Positions 1-4,775 of a stretch of 7,845 nt of DNA are shown here, in pieces (the stretch's first letter is position 1; every line of letters starts with the position of its first letter). The translations under genes and the position numbers were made by a program. The notes under the pieces are model-generated. The model saw nothing but the letters and a program-made list of their open reading frames with translations, did not search any database and was not told the origin of the DNA. Source of the stretch: JANMQK01 sp031370485 (lineage in GTDB: Bacteria; Acidobacteriota; Polarisedimenticolia; Gp22-AA2); contig JANMQK010000001.1 of assembly GCA_031370485.1 (NCBI GenBank), positions 1 to 7,845 on the forward strand, given 5' to 3'.

Positions 1-123
1 GAAGGTGCCCGCCGCGCCGATGTTGACGGCATCGAGGTGCTTCAGTTGTTCGGCGAGCGTGGTAGGTCGGAAGGTCCTGTGACCGCCGACGTTGACCCCT
101 CTCAGAAGAACCACGAGTGCCAC
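1..123 (-). CDS. DUF1697 family protein, N-terminal part (runs off left edge)
   Basis: This is a partial gene read leftward off the window edge; 41 codons are visible. The start is a GTG at 123-121, chosen because a perfect AGGAGG (plus-strand cctcct, 130-135) lies six bases upstream. The translation opens MALVVLLRGVNVGGHR, which matches the DUF1697 N-terminal signature (hydrophobic strand, then LLRGINVGG). It continues with TTLAEQLKHLDAVNIGAAGT, which fits the helix and 'NIGSGN' turn that normally follow. The molecular function of DUF1697 proteins is unknown; they are about 180-residue soluble proteins common in bacteria. The gene follows the small 258-610 operon on the same strand after a 134-base gap, in which I see no convincing promoter, so read-through is possible. 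Family assignment is from remembered motif similarity; the coding call itself is strong. Confidence 0.85.
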   Translation of the reverse strand, partial: MALVVLLRGVNVGGHRTFRPTTLAEQLKHLDAVNIGAAGTF

Positions 124-257
124 GCGTTTCCTCCTGCTGGCACCGCTCGACAACTGATCCACCTGGCCAGGATGCGGCGCGCGAACACCGACTTCAAGCC
201 ACTACCGACCTCCCGCGCGCCGTCAGCTCAAGCCGGTTGTTCGAAAGAGCCCTTGAC

Positions 258-449
258 TCAGGCAGCCAGCAGTGGAGCAAGTTCGTCTCGGGTCACGCGT
301 GACAACCCCAGTCGGCTCAGATCGATCACCAGCCCCGGCTTGATTCGCTTGGTTCGATAGCTCTTCTGGCCCGTCTTGCGCGGCAGGTAGTAATAGGCGG
401 CGATCGGGCGTCCGCGGCGGAATGTCACTTCCAGGTAGGTTTCGTTCAT
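258..449 (-). CDS. Small DUF2283-like protein (63 aa), probably internally shortened
   Basis: This 63-residue protein opens MNETYLEVTFRRGRPIAAYY and is rich in beta-strand patterns and basic residues. The segment KRIKPGLVID (residues 35-44) resembles the 'EPGVxxDY' strand of DUF2283-type proteins, and the end, TRDELAPLLAA, resembles the usual 'DLAPLRAA'-type tail of a subset of these proteins. The stretch that normally lies between (roughly 'DGxPIGIEI' and the following helix) is missing, so this may be an in-frame deletion derivative. The start ATG (449-447) has an AGGGG ribosome site (plus cccct, 455-459) and overlaps the stop of the upstream 54-aa gene by four bases (ATGA), indicating translational coupling. 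Such small-protein pairs often look toxin-antitoxin-like, but function is unproven. The family call is moderate; the coding call is good. Confidence 0.72.
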   Translation of the reverse strand: MNETYLEVTFRRGRPIAAYYYLPRKTGQKSYRTKRIKPGLVIDLSRLGLSRVTRDELAPLLAA

Positions 450-610
450 GATGACCCCTGTTCTGCGGGGTAGGCTGTGATAACCACTAACATCTGTGCG
501 TCGGCATCAGGTTCCACAATCACTTCCCGCCTCTCCCGGCGGTGTCGGGTCACGACGACCCAACTCCCCGGCTCGATGTCCCGACGGAGTCGAGCCGCTA
601 CATGAAGCAT
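446..610 (-). CDS. 54-aa hypothetical protein coupled to the DUF2283-like gene
   Basis: This is a short gene directly upstream of, and overlapping by ATGA, the 63-aa DUF2283-like gene. The reading frame runs from ATG at 610-608 to TGA at 448-446. It encodes a body with SWVVVTRHRRERREVIVEPD (residues 16-35) followed by LVVITAYPAE (41-50), an alternating beta pattern with a strongly basic middle. The ending resembles the C-terminal strands of small DUF4258/RelE-like partners found upstream of DUF2283 genes. Such partners are usually longer (about 85-110 residues), and here an in-frame TGA lies just 30-40 bases upstream of the chosen ATG. The gene may therefore be an N-terminally eroded remnant rather than an intact protein. 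No clear Shine-Dalgarno precedes the ATG. The overlap with the next gene is the best evidence that it is or was expressed; function is inferred only from pairing. Confidence 0.58.
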   Translation of the reverse strand: MLHVAARLRRDIEPGSWVVVTRHRRERREVIVEPDADAQMLVVITAYPAEQGSS

Positions 611-910
611 ACAATGAACCGAACGACGTTTCTCCCATGGGCTCGGTCAGCCTATATCGGCGGAGGCGTCAAGGGCTGGCTTTCCGGACGCATTGGTTAC
701 GTTGGGGCTACCACTGATCGGGGCTCTGGGGGGGCCGAAATGGGTTGACGCGGTGCGGGCCCTTGCAGGCGCCTCCGCAGCGGCATGTCGGCCGGGTTCA
801 GCCTCCGGCACCGACGAGAAGAGGCCCAGAACGCGGGGTCCGCTCTCCGACGACTCACATAGAGGGAGCCCACCTGCCTACCGCAGGGCTCTCAGCACGG
901 CGCCGGCCGG
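611..910. other. Intergenic, no supported gene
   Basis: This is about 300 bases between the small 258-610 operon and repeat R1. All open frames here are short, GC-driven and without recognisable motifs or ribosome sites. The right end (about 880-910) has a GGGCTCTC block also found just before repeat R3 (near 4325), so the repeat probably extends a little to the left of its conserved core. A GGCCGGCC palindrome lies at 905-912. Confidence 0.5.
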
Positions 911-1085
911 CCGAACAGGACGGCATCCGTCGGCAGTTGTCCCGAGACGTTCGGCACTTCAGGGGAGGCGAAGAGGCGGGCCCCTGTCAACCAGGAACCC
1001 GCCGTTTTGAGAAGGATGAAGTCTGGCTCCCCAGATGATCGAATTGTTCGAACCCGGAGGGTTCGGGCCAAACAGCCAGAGCGTT
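911..1085 (+). repeat. Structured dispersed repeat, copy R1
   Basis: First of four same-direction copies. Core 911-1053 is alignable end to end with R2 and R3, roughly four-fifths identical to R2 by eye. It begins CGAACAGGACGGC and ends in a GTTCGAAC palindrome (1046-1053). The centre folds as GGCGGG (975-980), CCTG (983-986), loop TCAAC, CAGG (992-995), CCCGCC (998-1003), with a cc/aa internal loop. After the hairpin comes GAGAAGGATGAAGTCTGG and CTCCCC, conserved in the other copies. A second small hairpin CGAACCC-gga-GGGTTCG lies at 1049-1065. It sits just 3' of the XRE gene. Confidence 0.85.
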
Positions 1086-1090
1086 CTCGG

Positions 1091-1111
1091 GAGCCCGCTG
1101 TCGTGCGGCTC
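1091..1111 (-). other. Hairpin at the end of the XRE gene
   Basis: GAGCCCGC (1091-1098) pairs with GCGGCTC (1105-1111) with one bulged base and a six-base loop, overlapping the stop codon of the repressor gene. In the transcript there is no following U-tract, so it may stabilise the 3' end rather than act as an intrinsic terminator. Confidence 0.35.
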
Positions 1112-1316
1112 ACCCCGATTTTGCTCCGCTCGGCTCGAAGAGCGCCTCGATCGACTGCCGAAAGACGCGGGCGATCCTGAAGGCCAGTGGGAGCGACGGA
1201 TCGTACTTGCCGGTTTCGATCGCATTGACGGTCTGGCGGGAGACCTCCAGTTTCTCGGCCAGATCGGCCTGCGACCAGCCTCGTTCCGCGCGGAGGGCTC
1301 TGAGGTGATTTTTCAC
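1110..1316 (-). CDS. XRE/Cro-family transcriptional regulator (68 aa)
   Basis: A compact DNA-binding protein that is essentially one helix-turn-helix domain. Residues 15-36 read SQADLAEKLEVSRQTVNAIE plus TG, the HTH_3 signature: Q16 and A20 on the first helix, and a recognition helix with SRQTVNAIETGKYDPSL. The short tail (IARVFRQSIEALFEPSG) is the usual helix 5 and 'IEEIFxxE' ending. The start was set at the GTG at 1316-1314, because family members begin 'MKNxLRxLRAERGWSQ' and the longer upstream frame is just the overlapping membrane-protein gene read out of phase. The start lies 11 bases after the stop of the DUF2178-like gene, with only a weak ribosome site, so coupled translation is likely. 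Regulators of this type usually repress their own operon; the twin palindromes at 1765-1782 and 1812-1829 are the obvious targets (inference). Confidence 0.95.
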   Translation of the reverse strand: MKNHLRALRAERGWSQADLAEKLEVSRQTVNAIETGKYDPSLPLAFRIARVFRQSIEALFEPSGAKSG

Positions 1317-1327
1317 GAGGATCGGCT

Positions 1328-1729
1328 TCAGCGGTAACGCACGACGGCGATGACGACGCCGATGTTCCAGCAGAGGGCCATCGTCGGCGCGATCCAATCG
1401 AGGGAAAGAGTCAGGAGCCCCGCAAGTGCGAGAAAGCCGGCACTGCAGAGGATGAAGAAACTGCAGAGAAAGGCGAAAGCCATCGCCTCCACGTGAATCT
1501 TTCTTTCCAGCTCGTCCATCCGCTGCACGCTGCGCATCGCCAGCACCATCAAGAGCATCAGGCCGACGATTGGGGCCGACGCAATCCACGGGGTGGCCGA
1601 GGAATCTGGGTGACCATTGAGGTAGCGGATGATCCCTTCGACGATGAGCAGAAAGGCGGCGCTGGCCGCCAGCAGCGCCGCGGCGAATCTGACGACATCG
1701 TTTTTGCGCTTCAGGTCGAGCACGGACAT
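1328..1729 (-). CDS. DUF2178-type four-helix membrane protein (133 aa)
   Basis: First gene of a two-gene operon with the XRE regulator. The protein MSVLDLKRKNDVVRF... has four hydrophobic segments at about residues 14-35, 46-65, 82-104 and 108-130. Between the second and third is a charged cytoplasmic loop QRMDELERKIHVEAMAFAF (69-87). This loop has the D-E-x-E-R-x-I pattern typical of DUF2178 and related small membrane proteins that travel with XRE regulators. The start was moved to the internal ATG at 1729-1727, because GGGAGG lies six bases upstream and the residues before it (SSDLDTHSGAARPGR) lie in the operator/leader region. Function is unknown; the conserved pairing with a one-domain repressor suggests that the two act together, perhaps as a membrane sensor with its regulator, but nothing here proves it. 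Confidence 0.92.
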   Translation of the reverse strand: MSVLDLKRKNDVVRFAAALLAASAAFLLIVEGIIRYLNGHPDSSATPWIASAPIVGLMLLMVLAMRSVQRMDELERKIHVEAMAFAFLCSFFILCSAGFLALAGLLTLSLDWIAPTMALCWNIGVVIAVVRYR

Positions 1730-1764
1730 GGTGATCCTCCCAGGTCGAGCGGCCCCCGAATGGG

Positions 1765-1782
1765 TATCAAGGTCGCTTGACA
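1765..1782. promoter_or_regulatory. Operator-like palindrome O2 (at predicted +1)
   Basis: The 18-bp imperfect palindrome TATCAAGGTCGCTTGACA lies immediately downstream of the -10 box. It shares the half-site CTTGACA and overall layout with the palindrome at 1812-1829. The best candidate ligand is the XRE regulator encoded in the same operon (inference). Confidence 0.65.
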
Positions 1783-1788
1783 CACGGG

Positions 1789-1817
1789 AAGATAGGTCCC
1801 GCTGCTCAATATGTCAA
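1789..1817 (-). promoter_or_regulatory. Sigma70-type promoter of the DUF2178/XRE operon
   Basis: On the minus strand, TTGACA (1817-1812) is followed after exactly 17 bases by TATCTT (1794-1789). This is a consensus -35 with a 4/6-or-better -10. Transcription would start near 1782, giving a leader of about 50 bases before the ATG at 1729. Confidence 0.8.
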
Positions 1818-1829
1818 TGTTACTTGACA
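1812..1829. promoter_or_regulatory. Operator-like palindrome O1 (overlaps -35)
   Basis: The 18-bp inverted repeat TGTCAATGTTACTTGACA contains the -35 hexamer in its left arm. It is a near copy of the O2 site 47 bp away (centre to centre); together they read TRTCAANGTYRCTTGACA. Two sites flanking the -10 box are a typical arrangement for autorepression. Confidence 0.68.
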
Positions 1830-1846
1830 CCTTTCGCACCGTCGGG

Positions 1847-1990
1847 TCCAACAGGACGGCATCAGCCGGCAGGTGTCGCGCGACGTTGGAGGCTTCCGGG
1901 GCGGGAAAGCCAACGGGCCCCTGTTAACCAAGGGCCCGCCGTTTCTGGAAGGATAAGATCTGGCTCCCCACATGATCGAATCGTTCGAAC
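1847..1990 (+). repeat. Structured dispersed repeat, copy R2
   Basis: Second copy, same direction as R1. It opens CCAACAGGACGGCATC and ends GATCGAATCGTTCGAAC, co-linear with R1 over its whole length with about one indel. The central hairpin is CGGGCCC (1914-1920) with GGGCCCG (1932-1938) around a loop containing GTTAAC; an outer GAAA/TTTC pair (GAAA near 1905-1908) may extend it. GGAAGGATAAGATCTGG and CTCCCC follow, as in R3. It lies between the DUF2178/XRE operon promoter and the toxin gene. Confidence 0.85.
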
Positions 1991-2104
1991 TCAGGATTGG
2001 TTCGAACCGGCGGTGCACGTGCATGCACACCCAGGCCTACGTTCGAACTTGGATTGGTTTGAATCAGGGTGCGGCTGGGAGTTCATGTGCTCTAAGGTTC
2101 GAAC
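1983..2104. repeat. Array of GTTCGAAC palindromes, about 57-bp period
   Basis: GTTCGAAC occurs at 1983-1990, 2000-2007, 2041-2048 and 2097-2104, with a decayed copy GTTTGAAT at 2057-2064. The unit GTTCGAAC-N9-GTTCGAAC (spacer near TYRGGATTG) recurs after 58 and then about 56 bases, so this is a short tandem duplication, with the third unit partial. A 10-bp perfect palindrome GTGCATGCAC lies at 2019-2028 inside the first unit. It continues directly from the end of repeat R2. The remaining 2105-2188 up to the toxin stop shows nothing. Confidence 0.7.
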
Positions 2105-2188
2105 TCGTGTGACCCCCTAAACTGCCCATCTCGTCTTGGCTTGGCGCAGAACAACCGCCTCCTTCGCGCCGAGGGCACGTTGTCATGC

Positions 2189-3034
2189 TCAAGGTTCATC
2201 CCAGGGATCGATCGCCAGCAAGTCGAGCAGACGGGAGACAGTCTCGTACGCATCCCGGATCCTGATGGCGCGGTCTCCCGTGTCGGTGATCTCCAGAAAG
2301 TCCGCGACCCACTTGGGTCCCACGTGTTCGACGGTCTGGAACTTGGAGCGAATCTTCCGAAGCCCCTCTATGACCAGGGGTTCGGTCAGGAGCGGGCTAA
2401 AGGCCTCTGCGAGGGCCGCGGCACCCCCTCGGGAATAACGGACCGCATAGTAGATGTCGTAGGCGTCCTTCTCCTTGGTTCTCTCGTGGAGGGCCATGCC
2501 CTTCATCACCAGCCACGGCACAAGACCTGCCACTCGACAAATGACGCGATCCAGACCGCCTTCAGGCAGAGGTGATTCGACCTCGACGTTCTCGTGGTTC
2601 GAGAACACGAGGTCGCAGCCTCGGGCTTTGCGCGCCCTGGCATCTTGAATACGTTGCGTCCGGTGCCCGGGGCCGGTTCCCCCATATTCCCCAGCGAGCA
2701 GATCGACCTCGTCTTCGATTCTTGGGCCACGGGGAGTGCTGACGGTCCGGAAGAACCGGAAGGGCTGGTCGGCGTCCTGCCTGTATCCTCGCGAGGTGAA
2801 CGTCCTCAGGATTGACTGGTACGTGGCCTCTGGAATGTTGCGGAAATCCAAGGCCACGTCGATGTCCAGGGTTCCCGGATGAGCCTCCGTCGCACCGGTG
2901 ACCAGGAGGACTGGCACCCACCCGCCAACGATGACGAGCTGGTCCCTGATTTCTCCCAGCATGTGCACCATCTCGACGAGGACCGATTTGCAGGCGGTCA
3001 CGGCCTCGGCTGTGTAGTCCCTGCGGCTCACCAT
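2189..3034 (-). CDS. AbiEii-like nucleotidyltransferase toxin (type IV toxin-antitoxin)
   Basis: A 281-residue cytoplasmic protein with the nucleotidyltransferase fold of AbiEii/MenA-type toxins. Residues 34-39 (VIVGGW) form the GG(S/W) motif. TLDIDVALD (55-63) supplies the paired metal-binding aspartates D57 and D59, and EDEVDLL (107-113) supplies a likely third acid, D111. KEKDAYDIYYAVR (187-199) matches the conserved lysine and 'KDxxDIY' motif in the C-terminal helical part of this family. Characterised members transfer nucleotides to tRNA acceptor ends and stop growth; that activity is assumed here from the family. Length is normal and all motifs are present, so it looks active. The ATG (3034-3032) overlaps the end of the antitoxin gene by seven bases with no strong ribosome site, so translation should be coupled to the antitoxin. 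Confidence 0.9.
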   Translation of the reverse strand: MVSRRDYTAEAVTACKSVLVEMVHMLGEIRDQLVIVGGWVPVLLVTGATEAHPGTLDIDVALDFRNIPEATYQSILRTFTSRGYRQDADQPFRFFRTVSTPRGPRIEDEVDLLAGEYGGTGPGHRTQRIQDARARKARGCDLVFSNHENVEVESPLPEGGLDRVICRVAGLVPWLVMKGMALHERTKEKDAYDIYYAVRYSRGGAAALAEAFSPLLTEPLVIEGLRKIRSKFQTVEHVGPKWVADFLEITDTGDRAIRIRDAYETVSRLLDLLAIDPWDEP

Positions 3035-4089
3035 TTCGATCTAAGCCTCTGTTCCAGCAGGAAAGTCGCGGCTTCCTCGCCTCGCGCCTTTGACCCCACG
3101 AGGTCCAGGTAAAGTTGAATGTCGCTCACGACGGAGTCTCCACCGATCTCCCTCGCCTCGTAGAAGACTCCGTCGTCGTACGGCCTGAGAAGCGTGAAGT
3201 TGGCTCCACTGGAGACCTGCTTCCACTCGAGCGTCTTCGCGATCTCTGGAGGGCCCCCAATCACGTAGGCGGACCCTTTCAGATAGCGCGCGTACGGCGC
3301 AACGCGCGCGGCTCCCGAGAACATTGTGAAGGCGTACCTGGCACCGGTCTTTCGACAGTATCCAGCCAGTGCGGCTTCCAGCTGGGCCGGATCTCCCTGG
3401 GAGTAGCACTCGAACGCATCATTCCTCGCATAGGAGTAGTTGGCTCCCCACTGCCGAAGAAGCTCCTCGGGTTTTTCCAGGACAAGGCCCTCGTTCCCTT
3501 CAGCAACGAACTCGAAGTCGAGCAGTCGCTGTTTAACTTTGAAGGCAAGCCCAAGGCTCACCCGCGCCGTCTCAGCCAACGCCTTCAGCGTCCAAACCCG
3601 CTTGGGTTCCTCCAGCAGCGCCCTGAGCAAACGTCCTGCCTTGGGAGCATAGAGACTTCGAAGCGGGCGACGAGCCTCTGTTGGCTTGGGAATCCCTTGC
3701 CTTTCTATGAAGAGGTTCGCAAAGGTCAATCCGCAGTTACCCGCCAAGTCCAGATAGCCTATCCCTTCGTCCCTGCAGATCTTGCCTGCATCGGCGCTGA
3801 TGTAGGGCGCTGAGACGATCCCGTAGGCTCTGCGTCTGTTCGAAAGCAGGGAGCGGAGTTGCTGAACTGCGCCACGGACGTATCGAGGCTCTCCGCTACT
3901 CTTGACCTCGACCAGAAGCTGCCACGGTTCCCCCTTGGCGAGAATTTCGGCAGCAAGGTCGACTCGCCGTCCCTCCGGGGTGCGGGCTTCTTTCTTCCAA
4001 CGCTTGAGGCGGATGAAGGGGACCTTGATGAAGAGCTCCTCGAGTCTCTCCTTCACTCGGTTCTCCAAGTCCTTCTCGACCATTACCAT
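3028..4089 (-). CDS. AbiEi-like antitoxin with N-terminal PD-(D/E)XK-like domain (type IV)
   Basis: A 353-residue protein, first gene of the toxin-antitoxin operon. Residues about 1-90 carry a nuclease-fold signature: D44 in RRVDLAAE, E61 and K63 in LLVEVKSSGEP, and Q76/Q77 in the next helix. This is the D...ExK...Q pattern of restriction-endonuclease-like domains. GIGYLDLAGNCGL (110-122) closes that part. Residues about 150-215 (AGRLLRALLEEP, then TLKALAETARVSLGLAFKVK) form a winged helix-turn-helix, and the C-terminal region to 353 resembles AbiEi antitoxin domains. AbiEi proteins neutralise the toxin and repress their own promoter; whether the nuclease-like part cuts or only binds DNA is unknown. 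The first ATG (4089) was chosen because AGGTGA is spaced correctly for it; a second ATG lies two codons on. Assignment rests on domain order plus the neighbouring toxin. Confidence 0.87.
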   Translation of the reverse strand: MVMVEKDLENRVKERLEELFIKVPFIRLKRWKKEARTPEGRRVDLAAEILAKGEPWQLLVEVKSSGEPRYVRGAVQQLRSLLSNRRRAYGIVSAPYISADAGKICRDEGIGYLDLAGNCGLTFANLFIERQGIPKPTEARRPLRSLYAPKAGRLLRALLEEPKRVWTLKALAETARVSLGLAFKVKQRLLDFEFVAEGNEGLVLEKPEELLRQWGANYSYARNDAFECYSQGDPAQLEAALAGYCRKTGARYAFTMFSGAARVAPYARYLKGSAYVIGGPPEIAKTLEWKQVSSGANFTLLRPYDDGVFYEAREIGGDSVVSDIQLYLDLVGSKARGEEAATFLLEQRLRSKW

Positions 4090-4090
4090 T

Positions 4091-4145
4091 TTTCACCTAA
4101 ATAGGCATTTACACCGTACGGTGAAACTTTATACTCTAGTGAAAT
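4091..4145. promoter_or_regulatory. Promoter/operator region of the AbiE-like operon
   Basis: A perfect 12-bp palindrome CACCGTACGGTG (4112-4123) is flanked by TTT and AAA, giving half-sites of the form GGTGAAA. Further half-sites are TTTCACC at 4091-4097 and AGTGAAA near 4138-4144. On the minus strand a TATAAA -10 lies at 4133-4128, with a weaker TTGCCT (4154-4149) 15 bases upstream, so transcription would begin inside the palindrome. AbiEi-type antitoxins are known to autorepress through inverted repeats; this is the likely site. The promoter hexamers are only moderately convincing. Confidence 0.6.
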
Positions 4146-4204
4146 AAGAGGCAAGTCCTATCTGCCTTGCCTCCCGGTCGCCGAGTATGTTGGATTTCGT
4201 CAAG

Positions 4205-4236
4205 GACGTGTCTAGATATTTACATCTAGACACGTC
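4205..4236. repeat. Perfect 13-bp inverted repeat upstream of the toxin-antitoxin operon
   Basis: GACGTGTCTAGAT (4205-4217) and ATCTAGACACGTC (4224-4236) are exact reverse complements around the six-base spacer ATTTAC. It is AT-richer than the surroundings, about 115 bp upstream of the antitoxin start. It could be a distal operator or a cruciform; it has no T-tract, so it is not an intrinsic terminator. Confidence 0.85.
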
Positions 4237-4348
4237 GTCGAGGTGGTCAAGACGTCACTTGTTTTCAATAGGATAGAGTGGACCCGAAGGCGGCCACAGA
4301 GGCGTTCTACGTCGTCTACAGCGGGGCTCTCCTCACAGCATGGTCCCA

Positions 4349-4530
4349 TCGAACAGGACCGAATAAATCGGCGGATGTCGCGTGACGTTCGGGGCTTCAG
4401 GGGGGACGAGGAGGCGGGCCCCAGTTAACCAGGGGCCCGCCGTCTCTGGAAGGACAAGATCTGGCTCCCCAGACGACAGGCAAATGGCAACCGGTGAACC
4501 GTTCGGGTTAACAGGCAGAGAACCTTCGGG
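4349..4530 (+). repeat. Structured dispersed repeat, copy R3
   Basis: Third copy, same direction. It opens CGAACAGGACCG, with similarity to R1 starting earlier at the GGGCTCTC block near 4325. It carries the best hairpin of the set: GGCGGGCCCC (4413-4422) pairs perfectly with GGGGCCCGCC (4432-4441) around a nine-base loop containing GTTAAC. GGAAGGACAAGATCTGG and CTCCCC follow, then GTTCGGGTTAAC and CAGAGAACCTTCGGG, alignable with R1 1061-1085. It lies between the toxin-antitoxin operon and the 3' end of the beta-helix gene. The 4531-4723 stretch beyond it shows no gene. Confidence 0.85.
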
Positions 4531-4723
4531 CCACTGCTTCGGACCGATCCGACTTTACGATGGCACGTCCATCCTCCGTCGAACGCTACGCTTCGCACCG
4601 GACGGAACCATCGGGCATGACATAGGGCTGGCGCCCCGCTCCGACCACCTCCCAACTCCTGGTGGGACTTCCCCTGCGAAGATCGTGACGTTGAAGAGTA
4701 TCTCCCTCGCTCGGAATCCCCCC

Positions 4724-4748
4724 AAAAAAACCATCAGGTCTCGATGGT
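4724..4748 (-). terminator. Intrinsic terminator of the beta-helix gene
   Basis: On the minus strand ACCATC (4748-4743), loop of seven, GATGGT (4735-4730), running straight into seven T residues (plus-strand A7, 4724-4730). It begins 28 bases after the stop codon. The stem is short (6 bp) but the U-tract is ideal. Confidence 0.8.
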
Positions 4749-4775
4749 CTATTACAGCGTTCCGGTCACCCGCGT

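Noticed and set aside
892..1113. Short open frames inside the repeats (also near 1806-2030 and 7534-7794)
   Set aside because: They share peptide pieces such as GGPLVNRGP only because the underlying repeat is shared; frames and ends differ and no ribosome sites precede them.
1110..1589. A 159-aa version of the XRE protein starting at 1589
   Set aside because: The first 91 residues are an out-of-phase reading of the DUF2178-like membrane gene; family alignment and gene spacing favour the GTG at 1316.
1728..1783. Longer start for the DUF2178-like protein at 1783
   Set aside because: It would place the start at the promoter's transcription start and inside operator O2; the internal ATG at 1729 has a strong ribosome site.
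1983..2104. tRNA gene or CRISPR-like array suggested by repeated GGTTCGAA motifs
   Set aside because: No acceptor, D or anticodon arms and no CCA end; the repeats are 8-bp palindromes with unequal spacing and similar rather than unique spacers.
4258..4330. Possible gene remnant on the plus strand (peptide TEAFYVVYSGALL)
   Set aside because: Coding-like composition for about 20 residues only, no recognisable family, no start signals, and it runs into the repeat R3 flank.
911..4530. Repeats R1-R3 as classical integron attC sites
   Set aside because: The cassette-like layout and hairpins are suggestive, but I find no RYYYAAC...GTTRRRY core pair bounding each copy, and no integrase in the window. 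The closest match (GTCCAAC at the start of R2) is not kept in R1 or R3.
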